64,000 nucleotides of DNA, from NCBI RefSeq assembly GCF_013348805.1, contig NZ_CP054690.1, positions 1,364,001 to 1,428,000 on the forward strand, read 5' to 3'. The stretch's first letter is position 1; every line of letters starts with the position of its first letter. The position numbers and the translations under genes are program-made. This DNA is from Rhodococcus sp. W8901. Its GTDB lineage: Bacteria; Actinomycetota; Actinomycetes; Mycobacteriales; Mycobacteriaceae. The notes under the pieces were generated by a model. The model was given only the letters and a program-made list of their open reading frames with translations. It had not been told where the DNA came from and did no database searches. Shown here in pieces: positions 18,701-24,428 of the stretch.

Positions 18701-19653
18701 AGTCTGGTGGCTCACACGGCGATTCCCGCATTGGGGCTCCGGCAGTTGGGGCGACAGATAGCCAGTTCACGAACTGGTTTCATCTGCCCAACAGCATGAT
18801 TGCTGGTGGTGTCGCTAACTCGTTCACTCCAGGCGATCGGAGGGCCGTTGAGTGGACCGAGGACGATGACCTTTACCTCGAAGAGGCGGGCATCAATGTC
18901 CGGCAGGAGCAAGATCGCCGCAACGAAGTCCAGGAGAAGCTGAACAAGGGCGAAGCCACGCAGGCGGAACTCGACAAGGCCGATCTGGACGTGAAGAAGG
19001 CTCAGAAGAAGGTTCTGGATCTTCAGAAGCAGAAGGAAGCGGCAGGTGCTGGCAAGTATGTGGCTCCTGAGGCTCCGGGTATCGCGAAGGCATACACCGA
19101 ACGGGAGATGGAACGTCTCGACGCCCAACTCTCGGTTGATGAGGCGAACGAGCGGCGTAACGAGGTGTACGACGACCCGGAGGCATCGGAGCGTGACCGT
19201 CTGCGGGCTGACATGGACCTGGTTCGCGCCCAGAACTCGCTTGCTGAGGCGATCAAGGGCACGAAGGACGGCAAGGATTATTCGGCGCGGGGGATCGCGA
19301 AGACGTTCCTTGATCGGGCGTCGGATGCTGCGCTGGATGGTGTGTTCGGGCAGATCCCGTTCGGTGTCGGTGACTCTCGTTGGGTGACCACGGACTGGAA
19401 CTCGCTGATCCCTGAGGGCGATTGGACTCAGGAGCAGGTTGATTCGCAGCTTGGTGTGACGCCGGGTCAGGGTGACTGGATGTCGGCACTGTCCAAGAAT
19501 CTGGAGGGTGCGCCGGCTGAGGTTGGGGACCTGTTGAAGCGGGTCAAGGTGTTTGACAATGGTGGCTGGTTGGAGCCTGGTGAGTTGGGTATCAATTTGT
19601 CGTCGCGTCCGGAGCCGATCTTCAATACCCGGGACTGCTGCAAGATCGGGTGA
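15736..19653 (+). CDS. Tail tape-measure protein with embedded peptidase-like domain, 3' end cut by IS
   Basis: 1305 residues as it stands, from ATG 15736. N-terminal tape-measure domain (YVSLVADTSKLPKQVGSAFK, SAIDGAQGKLRGLGHDAGT), then hydrophobic and Gly/Ala-rich helical regions that could form membrane-active segments. Near residues 905-1010 is an NlpC/P60-like domain: YLWGGTGPNGWDCSGW with Cys924 and EHMAATVGG with His978. A coiled-coil follows. Such a domain would cut peptidoglycan during DNA entry. The last residues (RDCCKIG) are encoded by the IS3-type element; the native end continues beyond it at 20913. Restored length is about 1360 residues, which at 0.15 nm per residue predicts a tail near 200 nm. 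Confidence 0.9.
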   Translation: MAGVELATAYVSLVADTSKLPKQVGSAFKDIQTQAGVAGQGMGSKMAAGLGNTLKAGALGVAAAAGATAGVAFAKGFQRLSAIDGAQGKLRGLGHDAGTVQTIMDNALASVKGTAFGLGDAAGIAAGSVAAGIKPGQDLERTLKLVGDAAAIAGTDLGSMGAIFNKVAASNKIQGDVIAQLSDAGIPVIQMLGKELGKSSEEVVKLASDGKINFETFQKAMEKGLGGAALESGNTVSGAFKNMNAALGRLGAEALKPTFARLGGGIGGVTSAIDLAAPKVSELAKALDDKVFAQGVPKLTDAWKELSKSDLAQGSLHSLVTIGGNLKDTFEGVVPPAKRIAEELGRASAAIGVSGWQTLLATAEALSSVAASVLVPALETVAGLMESNTGIVTGLVAAWLAFKTIPGLISRTGAPLSTLNGQAVSVSGALRGIATATGGITQVAGYGAVQMGRFGSAVQQLGTHSPLIGRLQRTFMDAAAGADRFGRMAGTAAVAGQGLATAGGGLMSALGGPWGVAITGATVLVGGLARKHAEAAAEARAQEQATKDLATALDQGSGAITAAVYGDKARELANNGSVDQAEKLGITGKELTAASLNMGDYLPAFTEKVKTAGVAAVEASQFFKTNSDKMSELGLTAQVVSGALAGNADDIALVNAQLPTLGAMTAGGAATMDGLAHSLKGGAEENYNLVQSVAKSNQALTDAQKIQADFQSAVRGTAAETRTMSGDVAELGLQVREVPDAKSVVVDIPTEDQRNRLLGLGMTITDIPGTKTVTVTAPTEEAAAGLTNFVNQQRTITVKVRAEAAADAYAANLAADIANGGYVHYADGGIQNLPGQAKIQPGSGAGLVQWAEGETGGEAFIPLAQSKRGRSTSILADVAARFGYGLTAFAEGGINGIQAALNAGRSNNGVKYLWGGTGPNGWDCSGWVGWLQQIAMGIVGSTKRLYTTYSLLDGSLAGLQRGLGPAGTQFQVGVSQEHMAATVGGQPAESGGSHGDSRIGAPAVGATDSQFTNWFHLPNSMIAGGVANSFTPGDRRAVEWTEDDDLYLEEAGINVRQEQDRRNEVQEKLNKGEATQAELDKADLDVKKAQKKVLDLQKQKEAAGAGKYVAPEAPGIAKAYTEREMERLDAQLSVDEANERRNEVYDDPEASERDRLRADMDLVRAQNSLAEAIKGTKDGKDYSARGIAKTFLDRASDAALDGVFGQIPFGVGDSRWVTTDWNSLIPEGDWTQEQVDSQLGVTPGQGDWMSALSKNLEGAPAEVGDLLKRVKVFDNGGWLEPGELGINLSSRPEPIFNTRDCCKIG

Positions 19654-19662
19654 CAGGTTCGG

Positions 19663-20550
19663 TCACGCAGCCTGAGTGGCTGGTGTGGTCATGATGGTCT
19701 CGTATTCGACGGGGGTCAATTTGCCGAGCCTGGCTTGGCGTCGGCGGCGGTGGTAGGTCCGTTCGATCCAGGTGACGATCGCGATCCGAAGGTCGTTACG
19801 GGTCGCCCATGGCTGGCGGTCGAGGACGTTCTTCTGCAGCAGGGCGAAGAACGATTCCATCGCGGCGTTGTCGCCGCAGGCGCCGACTCGGCCCATCGAT
19901 CCGACCATCGCGTGCCGGCCGAGGGCGTGGACGAATTTCCGTGAACGGAACTGCGATCCGCGGTCGCTGTGAACCACGCAGCCGGCCACCGGATCACCGG
20001 CCGCGGCCCGGCGGGCGACGGCCGAGTCGAGGGCGTCGACCGCGAGTCGGGCCTTCATCTTCGAGTCGATGGAGTAGCCGACGATTCGGTTCGAGTGCAC
20101 GTCCTTGATCGCGCACAGGTAGAGCTTGCCCTCGCCGGTGTGATGCTCGGTGATATCTGTGAGCCACAACCGATTCCGCTCATCGGCGGTGAAGTTCCGG
20201 GCGACGAGATCGGCGTGGACCGGCGGACCGGAACGGACGTTTTTGGTGCCGCGCTTCTTGCCGAACGAGCTCCACCACTTGTTAGCCGAACAGATCCGCC
20301 ACCCGGTGCGCGGTGCCATCGTCTGGCCTGCGTCGGCGGCTTCGTCGACGAGGAACCGGTAACCGAATTCGGGGTCGTCGCGGTGAGCGTCGAACAGTGC
20401 GTTGGCCCTGTACGCCTCGTCGAGCTCGGCAGCGGTCACCGGTGCGGCCAGCCACCGGTAGTAAGGCTGACGTGCGATTCTGAGGACCCTGCACGTCACC
20501 GCGACGGGAATGCCGTCGGCGGCCAGTTCACGGACGAGCGGGTAGATCAT
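19663..20550 (-). CDS. IS3-family transposase OrfB
   Basis: 295 residues. The integrase core holds the DDE triad in WLTDITEH, HSDRGSQF and AAMESFFALLQKN. The N-terminal HTH-like part (VAVTCRVLRIARQPYYRWL) is typical. The start overlaps the orfA stop (ATGA), with an A run just before it that could also allow frameshifting to an OrfAB fusion. Appears intact. Confidence 0.92.
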   Translation of the reverse strand: MIYPLVRELAADGIPVAVTCRVLRIARQPYYRWLAAPVTAAELDEAYRANALFDAHRDDPEFGYRFLVDEAADAGQTMAPRTGWRICSANKWWSSFGKKRGTKNVRSGPPVHADLVARNFTADERNRLWLTDITEHHTGEGKLYLCAIKDVHSNRIVGYSIDSKMKARLAVDALDSAVARRAAAGDPVAGCVVHSDRGSQFRSRKFVHALGRHAMVGSMGRVGACGDNAAMESFFALLQKNVLDRQPWATRNDLRIAIVTWIERTYHRRRRQARLGKLTPVEYETIMTTPATQAA

Positions 20551-20840
20551 TTTCCCGGCAGGTTCGCCTGCGACAGATACGCCGCGGCCCGGCGCAGGAC
20601 CTCGTTCTCCTGTTCGAGCAGCCGGATCCGTTTCCGAGCCTCGCGCAGCTCGGCGTTCTCACTTGTGGTGGTTCCTGGCTTGACGCCGTCCTCGACGTCG
20701 GCGGCCTTCATCCAGTTCGCCAGGCAGGACTCGCTGATCCCGAAATCAGCGGCGATCCGCTTCAGCTGCTGGCCCGGTTCGCGATTGCGGGCCACGCGGA
20801 CGATGTCGTCACGGAACTCCTTGGGATACGGCTTCGGCAC
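20547..20840 (-). CDS. IS3-family OrfA (HTH and leucine zipper)
   Basis: 97 residues from GTG 20840, giving the usual PKPYPKEFRDDIVRVARNRE beginning with GGAAGG upstream. Starts at 20849 and 20876 are possible but add non-conserved residues. HTH: IAADFGISESCLANWMKAAD. C-terminal leucine zipper: ELREARKRIRLLEQENEVLR. It would bind the IS ends and partner OrfB. Confidence 0.9.
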   Translation of the reverse strand: MPKPYPKEFRDDIVRVARNREPGQQLKRIAADFGISESCLANWMKAADVEDGVKPGTTTSENAELREARKRIRLLEQENEVLRRAAAYLSQANLPGK

Positions 20841-20908
20841 AGGGCACATCCTTCCAGCAGTGCCTTCCGGCACCACAGATCAGATGTCACCTATTCGTGC
20901 AGCAGTCC

Positions 20909-21083
20909 CCCGGATCAGTTGCGGCAGTTCGCTGGCGGGTTGAACCCGGCGCAGCAGCAGCGGCAGACAGTCGATGCTTCTGTCCACTTCCACGCCCCGG
21001 TGACGACCGCCGACATCAATGAGTTCAGGGACACGATTCGCGCCGAACAGGACTGGCGCACGCGCGGCCTGGTGAGGAGGTGA
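20909..21083 (+). pseudogene. Severed C-terminal end of the tape-measure gene
   Basis: After the IS the frame from 20913 (DQLRQFAGG, then helical sequence ending RTRGLVRR) runs 56 codons to TGA at 21083. PEPIFNT before the IS and DQLRQF after it match the usual tape-measure ending. In-frame joining needs four C bases at the junction, which fits a 3-bp CCC duplication; a 4-bp CCCG duplication would leave a one-base shift. Confidence 0.7.
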
Positions 21084-21085
21084 GC

Positions 21086-21280
21086 ATGACGGTTGAAGAA
21101 GAAGTTGATGGTGCTCGCGCGCTCGAACTGTGGCGTGCGTCGATAAAGGGCGGCCCCCCTCTACCGGACGGACCGGGCTGGGGTGATGTCTCCCACGAGG
21201 ACGCCGCCCTCGACTGGTGGCGGACCAAGGAAGCCAAGGAACGGGCTCTTCCAATGTGGGTGGGCGGCAACGCCATGTGA
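21086..21280 (+). CDS. Small phage protein after the tape measure
   Basis: 64 residues from ATG 21086, three bases after the tape-measure stop, with GAGGAGGTGAG upstream. Acidic N-terminus (TVEEEVDGARALELWRAS), then GPGWGDVSHEDAALDWWR. Unknown function. The close spacing shows co-transcription with the tape measure. Confidence 0.55.
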   Translation: MTVEEEVDGARALELWRASIKGGPPLPDGPGWGDVSHEDAALDWWRTKEAKERALPMWVGGNAM

Positions 21281-21291
21281 GGTGATGGTGT

Positions 21292-21318
21292 GCCCCTCAG
21301 TTAAATTGGCTGAGGGGC
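21292..21318. terminator. Hairpin closing the tape-measure operon
   Basis: Perfect 9-bp stem GCCCCTCAG / CTGAGGGGC with a 9-base loop, 12 bases after the 21086-21280 stop. No T run follows, so it may work as a processing or protein-binding site as well as a terminator. Confidence 0.5.
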
Positions 21319-21333
21319 ATCACACCCGCCACC

Positions 21334-21339
21334 TATAAT
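21334..21339 (+). promoter_or_regulatory. Consensus -10 box (TATAAT), leaderless arrangement
   Basis: A perfect TATAAT ends two bases before a GTG at 21341 and eight before the ATG at 21347. No Shine-Dalgarno sequence is present, so a leaderless transcript starting at or near the ATG is likely. Confidence 0.5.
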
Positions 21340-21346
21340 CGTGTCG

Positions 21347-21631
21347 ATGGACTGGATTGGCGTATCTGACGAGCTGCTGGATGAGGTCGAGCAGCTAGTG
21401 AATGCTGCCGGCCGCTCTGATGCCGGCCGGACGATCGTCGACAACCTTCTGGGGGAGGGTGAGTTTGATGCGGCTTTCGAGTCGCTGGTTGCGCAGGCGG
21501 CATCTGTGGGTGTTCGGTTCCCAGCTGGGCTGCTCGACCGGATCGAGGCTGAGGTTGTCGATGCAGACGAGGAAGCATTCACTGGCGAGTTTGATGATGA
21601 TCTGCGGAAGCTGCGGCTGATCGCTGAGTGA
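21347..21631 (+). CDS. Small acidic hypothetical protein
   Basis: 94 residues from ATG 21347 (GTG 21341 also possible). Strongly acidic and helical: VSDELLDEVEQLVNAAGRSD, AGRTIVDNLLGEGEFDAAFE, LLDRIEAEVVDADEEAF. The acidity and size are reminiscent of small immunity or antitoxin-type proteins, but no toxin is adjacent and no family is certain. It has its own consensus promoter and so may be expressed in the lysogen. Confidence 0.55.
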   Translation: MDWIGVSDELLDEVEQLVNAAGRSDAGRTIVDNLLGEGEFDAAFESLVAQAASVGVRFPAGLLDRIEAEVVDADEEAFTGEFDDDLRKLRLIAE

Positions 21632-21637
21632 CGCTGT

Positions 21638-21670
21638 GCCCCCTCGGTTACCCTCAAATACTGAGGGGGC
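21638..21670 (+). promoter_or_regulatory. Hairpin that can mask the ribosome binding site of 21678
   Basis: GCCCCCTC (21638-21645) pairs with GAGGGGGC (21663-21670). The second arm holds the only plausible Shine-Dalgarno sequence of the ATG at 21678. An alternative inner stem, CCCTCA (21651-21656) with TGAGGG (21662-21667), excludes the first. The two structures could switch translation. Confidence 0.4.
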
Positions 21671-21677
21671 ATCCATC

Positions 21678-21965
21678 ATGGACACACCAGACCCACACAT
21701 CGCGGAGATGCGGCTGTATGAGCGCATCCTCGATGAGCTTGATGGCGATCTGGGCAGCGGCGATGTCGCTGCTGGTAGTGCCGCGGATGCAGGCGAGTTC
21801 GATGTTGCGGCGTGGCTGGCGGTTGAGGCCGCCTACCACGATCAGCGGCCGTTGAGTCGCTCGTTGATGGATCGGTTCCGTGTGGAGCATCCGTTGCGAG
21901 TTGAGGATCCGGGTCTGTGGCGGCAGGTTCTGAAGTGGCTGGATGGTATTCCGGTGAAGGGCTGA
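21678..21965 (+). CDS. Small acidic hypothetical protein
   Basis: 95 residues from ATG 21678. Acidic helical N-terminus (IAEMRLYERILDELDGDLGS), Trp-containing middle and a C-terminal half PLSRSLMDRFRVEHPLRVED. Similar size and charge to the gene before it, and probably part of the same small cargo group. Function unknown. Confidence 0.5.
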   Translation: MDTPDPHIAEMRLYERILDELDGDLGSGDVAAGSAADAGEFDVAAWLAVEAAYHDQRPLSRSLMDRFRVEHPLRVEDPGLWRQVLKWLDGIPVKG

Positions 21966-21971
21966 CCTGCT

Positions 21972-22406
21972 CTAGCTCTCGAGTACCCAGTTGCAGCCGA
22001 GGGTCTGCACGATCTGCCCTTCAGCCAACTGCATGTACGTCGGACCGAACGAATTGTTGCCGCCATCGGCTTCGCCCAAGCTCGCTCCCTTGTACGGCAG
22101 GTAGGTGTAGGCGCACATCGGTACGTCTGGGTTGGTTGGGCCATCCGAGTAGTAGGTGCCGGCAGCTACGTCGGTTCCGCCGACATACACACCACCGCCG
22201 AACTGGGTCTTCAGTCCTGCCTTGGTGGTGACGACCGGAACCTGTGTGGTGGTTGTGGGTGGGGCGGTCGTTGTTGGCGTCGCTGTGACGGTAATGGTCT
22301 TGTATTCGGTGACGGTCTCGGGAATTGCGGATGGTGTGTCGTTGCTGCCACATCCTCCGACAAGTAGGAGTCCCCCGACCGCGAGTGCGGTGATCATGCG
22401 TTTCAT
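21972..22406 (-). CDS. Predicted lipoprotein at the lysogeny end of the element
   Basis: 144 residues from ATG 22406. A lipoprotein signal peptide (KRMITALAVGGLLLVGGC) has its lipidated Cys at residue 19. A Thr/Pro-rich spacer follows (TVTATPTTTAPPTTTTQVP), then a compact extracellular domain with GTDVAAGTYYSDGP and ending LGCNWVLES. It is transcribed opposite to the structural genes, beside attR. Surface lipoproteins in that position in other prophages often give superinfection exclusion; that role is inferred. Confidence 0.7.
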   Translation of the reverse strand: MKRMITALAVGGLLLVGGCGSNDTPSAIPETVTEYKTITVTATPTTTAPPTTTTQVPVVTTKAGLKTQFGGGVYVGGTDVAAGTYYSDGPTNPDVPMCAYTYLPYKGASLGEADGGNNSFGPTYMQLAEGQIVQTLGCNWVLES

Positions 22407-22460
22407 GCGGATAGGTGTATCAAACTGGACAGACACGGCGGTTTGGTATGCCGGAATGCG

Positions 22461-22497
22461 AAGTGCCCCACCTGGCCTTAGGCTGGGTGGGGCACTT
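22461..22497. terminator. Hairpin between HTH and lipoprotein genes
   Basis: AAGTGCCCCACC pairs with GGTGGGGCACTT, loop of about 13 bases, with TTTT on the plus strand. It lies downstream of 22514-22732 and upstream of the lipoprotein gene, so the two reverse-strand genes are probably separate transcripts. Confidence 0.55.
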
Positions 22498-22513
22498 TTC
22501 GTCGTTTACAGGC

Positions 22514-22732
22514 TCACCATGGGTCTCCGACCGCCCGGGTGTTGTTCTTCTCGTATGTCTGTACCCCTTCCTCTGAGAACCTCACTGATTCGCCGATCCG
22601 AATACTCGCGATCTCGCCGGCTTGAGCCAGGCGGTAGACGGTCCTCTGCGAGATCTGCCAGCGTTCGGCTACTTCGGATGCCTTCAGGAGTGTGTATCGA
22701 CTGGGTGTCTTGTCTCTGGGGTGGTTTGCCAC
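22514..22732 (-). CDS. Excisionase/MerR-type HTH regulator
   Basis: 72 residues from GTG 22732. Pattern: TLLKASEVAERWQISQRTVY, then RLAQAGEIASIRIGESVRFS, the standard HTH_17 winged helix. A 9-bp inverted repeat overlaps the start region, suggesting autoregulation. A candidate for the lysogeny regulator of the element, though most phage repressors are larger. The 468 bases upstream (22733-23200) show no further gene, only hairpins. Confidence 0.65.
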   Translation of the reverse strand: MANHPRDKTPSRYTLLKASEVAERWQISQRTVYRLAQAGEIASIRIGESVRFSEEGVQTYEKNNTRAVGDPW

Positions 22733-22761
22733 GTCACAGATTGTCGCGTGGCTGACGTGGC
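22728..22761. promoter_or_regulatory. Inverted-repeat operator candidate
   Basis: GCCACGTCA (22728-22736) and TGACGTGGC (22753-22761) are perfectly complementary, 16 bases apart. The left arm overlaps the start codon of the HTH gene on the minus strand. This spacing suits two turns of helix bound by a dimer. Confidence 0.5.
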
Positions 22762-23119
22762 GTCGTGATGCGGGGGTTCCATTGCGGGACAGAAGGTCCC
22801 AGCTAGTGGATGAAGTTTGCCTACTACACCAGTTGAGGAGTGGTGGTTGGCAAGAGTTGGGCGGTAGGTCACCCACACGCGCTGCGGACACCTGGCGGTG
22901 GCAGGAGCTGTAACCCCTCCCCAAGATTTCCCACGAACCATGCCCCGATATCGCGTCTCGGCCAACACAAGTAGCCCGACCACGGATGTGGACGAGCTTG
23001 TGTCAGACCCTCACGGCGTCAGGCCTGACCCACTGTGAGAGCGCCTGTGCCGGTTCACAGGATTAGGAACACCGGGCTGTCTCGGTTTGCGTCGGAGACG
23101 GCAGGAGCGACGTGCTGCA

Positions 23120-23147
23120 GGGTTTTTCCCGGAGGTGGGAAGAACCC
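23120..23147 (-). terminator. Hairpin downstream of 23201-23728
   Basis: GGGTTTTTCCC and GGGAAGAACCC form an 11-bp stem with one G-T pair and a 6-base loop, about 55 bases past the stop of the minus-strand gene. Confidence 0.5.
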
Positions 23148-23200
23148 GGCTGGCAAGGCGCGGGCACCTACGAGAGATGCCCGGCCCAACCAGTCGGGAA

Positions 23201-23728
23201 CTAAGCAGCAGCCCTAACAGACGTTGCCGCCAACCACTTCGAATGCATCACCCGAAGACTCTCGATCAACTCCGGAATATCCTGCGGACGTACAGCAGTC
23301 GACTGATCGTTGCGAAACCACACCGACCACTGCGTGTAGTCGACAGCCCCGTCCTCACCGTGCGTTGTCAGCAGATCCAGTTCGACAGTGGTGGGGGAAT
23401 CACCCTCGCCCGGATGCTGAAAGGTGCCGGTGCCGAAGTTCTCGAAGTGTCCATCGCAGCCATGGACGAAGAGGTCGAACTCGATGCTGGTTCCCGTGTG
23501 CTTGTACGTGGCGCGGATTCCGGTATCGGTCTGTTCGAGTTCGCATGGTCCGAAGGCGTGCCCGATCAGCTCGAGCTTGTTGTGGACAGTGCGGGTCATG
23601 AGTGAATGGGTGCGGTAGTTGCCCAGGTAGTCGTGGGCTTTCCCTGCTTTCATGATGACGCCGTAGCCGCTGCAGGGGTGTCCGTGGAGGTTGGGGTGGT
23701 TAGCGATGAGTCGGTCGATGATGTTCAC
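23201..23728 (-). CDS. Hypothetical protein, lysogeny cargo candidate
   Basis: 175 residues from GTG 23728, a start fixed by its GTGA overlap with the stop of the small upstream gene. The N-terminus reads VNIIDRLIANHPNLHGHPCS. The body contains YKHTGTSIEFDLFVHGCDGH and a C-terminal helix ending in Ala residues. It looks soluble, with no DNA-binding motif. I do not recognise it. Its position next to attR and coupling to a membrane peptide suggest a cargo function such as defence or exclusion, as inference. Confidence 0.55.
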   Translation of the reverse strand: MNIIDRLIANHPNLHGHPCSGYGVIMKAGKAHDYLGNYRTHSLMTRTVHNKLELIGHAFGPCELEQTDTGIRATYKHTGTSIEFDLFVHGCDGHFENFGTGTFQHPGEGDSPTTVELDLLTTHGEDGAVDYTQWSVWFRNDQSTAVRPQDIPELIESLRVMHSKWLAATSVRAAA

Positions 23729-23871
23729 GCTGCACCGCCGATGAGCCACAGGCCGATGCGGAGGGCTTCGATGGTGGCGAAGTAGCCGGTGGTGAGGATG
23801 GCGACGACTGCGGCGATGTCACGCAGGGTCGTCTTGTCGGTGGTGCTGGATACACTTCTTGCACGGTTCAT
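23725..23871 (-). CDS. 48-residue membrane peptide coupled to 23201-23728
   Basis: Starts at ATG 23871 and ends with a TGA that overlaps the GTG of the next gene. A polar N-terminus (MNRARSVSSTTDKTTLRDI) is followed by one hydrophobic segment (VVAILTTGYFATIEALRIGL) able to span a membrane. The coupled overlap and sensible composition support a real gene. It may anchor or regulate the downstream protein. Confidence 0.55.
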   Translation of the reverse strand: MNRARSVSSTTDKTTLRDIAAVVAILTTGYFATIEALRIGLWLIGGAA

Positions 23872-23903
23872 GCGGAGTCTCATTCCGTGTGTGCCGGAGG
23901 CCC

Positions 23904-23938
23904 CGGATGAGAGTTGGCGCTCTCACTGGGGCCGTTCT
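23904..23938 (+). terminator. Strong hairpin near attR
   Basis: GGCCCCGGATGAGAG and CTCTCACTGGGGCC pair around TTGGCG, followed by GTTCTATTT. It would stop transcripts running out of the element towards the tRNA gene, or insulate the minus-strand promoter of 23871. Confidence 0.55.
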
Positions 23939-24030
23939 ATTTGGCGACACGAACCAAGCCATCTGGCACGAATTAGGCAAGAAGCCTGACTGTGAGAGGC
24001 GAAAAGCAGCCCTGAGCTGCTGAAACGTGA

Positions 24031-24055
24031 GTGCCCTCGGCAGGATTCGAACCTG
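24031..24055. other. attR: right attachment core
   Basis: The second 25-bp copy, identical to 7246-7270 and forming the 3' end of the intact tRNA-Arg gene. Integration therefore reconstituted the tRNA at this end. Confidence 0.85.
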
Positions 24056-24104
24056 CGACACCGGCTTTAGGAGAGCCGTGCTCTATCCCCTGAGCTACGA
24101 GGGC
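24032..24104 (-). tRNA. tRNA-Arg (anticodon CCT)
   Basis: Cloverleaf read on the minus strand: acceptor GCCCTCG/CGAGGGC, D stem GCTC/GAGC, anticodon stem CGGCT/AGCCG with loop CTCCTAA (anticodon CCT, reads AGG), T stem GCAGG/CCTGC with loop TTCGAAT, discriminator A. No CCA is encoded. The upstream side (minus strand) has TACACT about 55 bases away as a possible -10 box. The 3' half is the target of the integrated element. Confidence 0.95.
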
Positions 24105-24320
24105 GGGGGCGAAGCGAACGCGTGGTCGAACATCGTTCGCGCTGTTCCGCAGTAGGGAGTGTAGCGGCCGGGGGCGGTCCGGGATGAATCGGTCGCACGG
24201 TCGCAGGATCGGCGGGTCGGACATCGCAAGCGCCGACACGCCGGAGCTTGCGGACCGCCCGGGAAGCCCGATCGTCCTGCGTACGCGCACACCGGGCCGG
24301 AGCAATCCAGATAAAGATCC

Positions 24321-24355
24321 GGTAACGCTGGTCACGGCCTATATGAATTTGTTAC
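24321..24355 (+). promoter_or_regulatory. GTAAC/GTCAC repeats upstream of the M23 peptidase
   Basis: GTAAC (24322), GTCAC (24331) and GTTAC (24351) lie about 80-110 bases upstream of the peptidase start. The first two are 9 bases apart, like the loose 9-bp direct repeats bound by MtrA, a known regulator of cell-wall hydrolases. This is motif resemblance only. The rest of 24105-24428 holds no gene. Confidence 0.3.
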
Positions 24356-24428
24356 CTTGGCCCGGCAGCAAGATCGAGTGCACTCCGGAGTGTGCGGCCG
24401 AAGAAACCGATTGACGAGGTAATTGACT

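Larger units (their letters stand above)
19632..20908. mobile_element. IS3-family insertion sequence
   Basis: About 1277 bp. Ends are imperfect inverted repeats: GGACTGCTGCAAGA...GGTGACA on the left and the complement of GGACTGCTGCACGA...GGTGACA on the right. A 4-bp CCCG is repeated at 19628-19631 and 20909-20912. Because the junctions lie in C/G runs, a 3-bp CCC duplication is also possible. It carries orfA and orfB on the minus strand. Confidence 0.85.
7246..24055. mobile_element. Integrated phage-derived element, satellite-like, in tRNA-Arg(CCT)
   Basis: A 16.8-kb element bounded by an identical 25-bp direct repeat (7246-7270 and 24031-24055). The right copy is the 3' end of tRNA-Arg(CCT). 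The integrase lies just inside the left end. The gene order is integrase, HTH regulators, AAA ATPase, clamp-like protein, scaffold-like and other structural-module proteins, tape measure, small late genes, then a reverse-strand lysogeny block. I find no large terminase, portal, capsid, major tail, tail fibre, endolysin or holin gene. Removing the two insertion sequences leaves about 14.4 kb, a satellite-like size. Two essential-looking genes are broken by IS elements, so this copy is probably defective. Confidence 0.85.

Noticed and set aside
22925-23200. A small plus-strand gene in the lysogeny gap
   Set aside because: Frames here are short, lack ribosome binding sites and overlap hairpins. 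No coding signal was seen.
24105-24428. A ydaO-type c-di-AMP riboswitch before the M23 peptidase
   Set aside because: Such switches occur before wall hydrolases, but I could not find the conserved core here.
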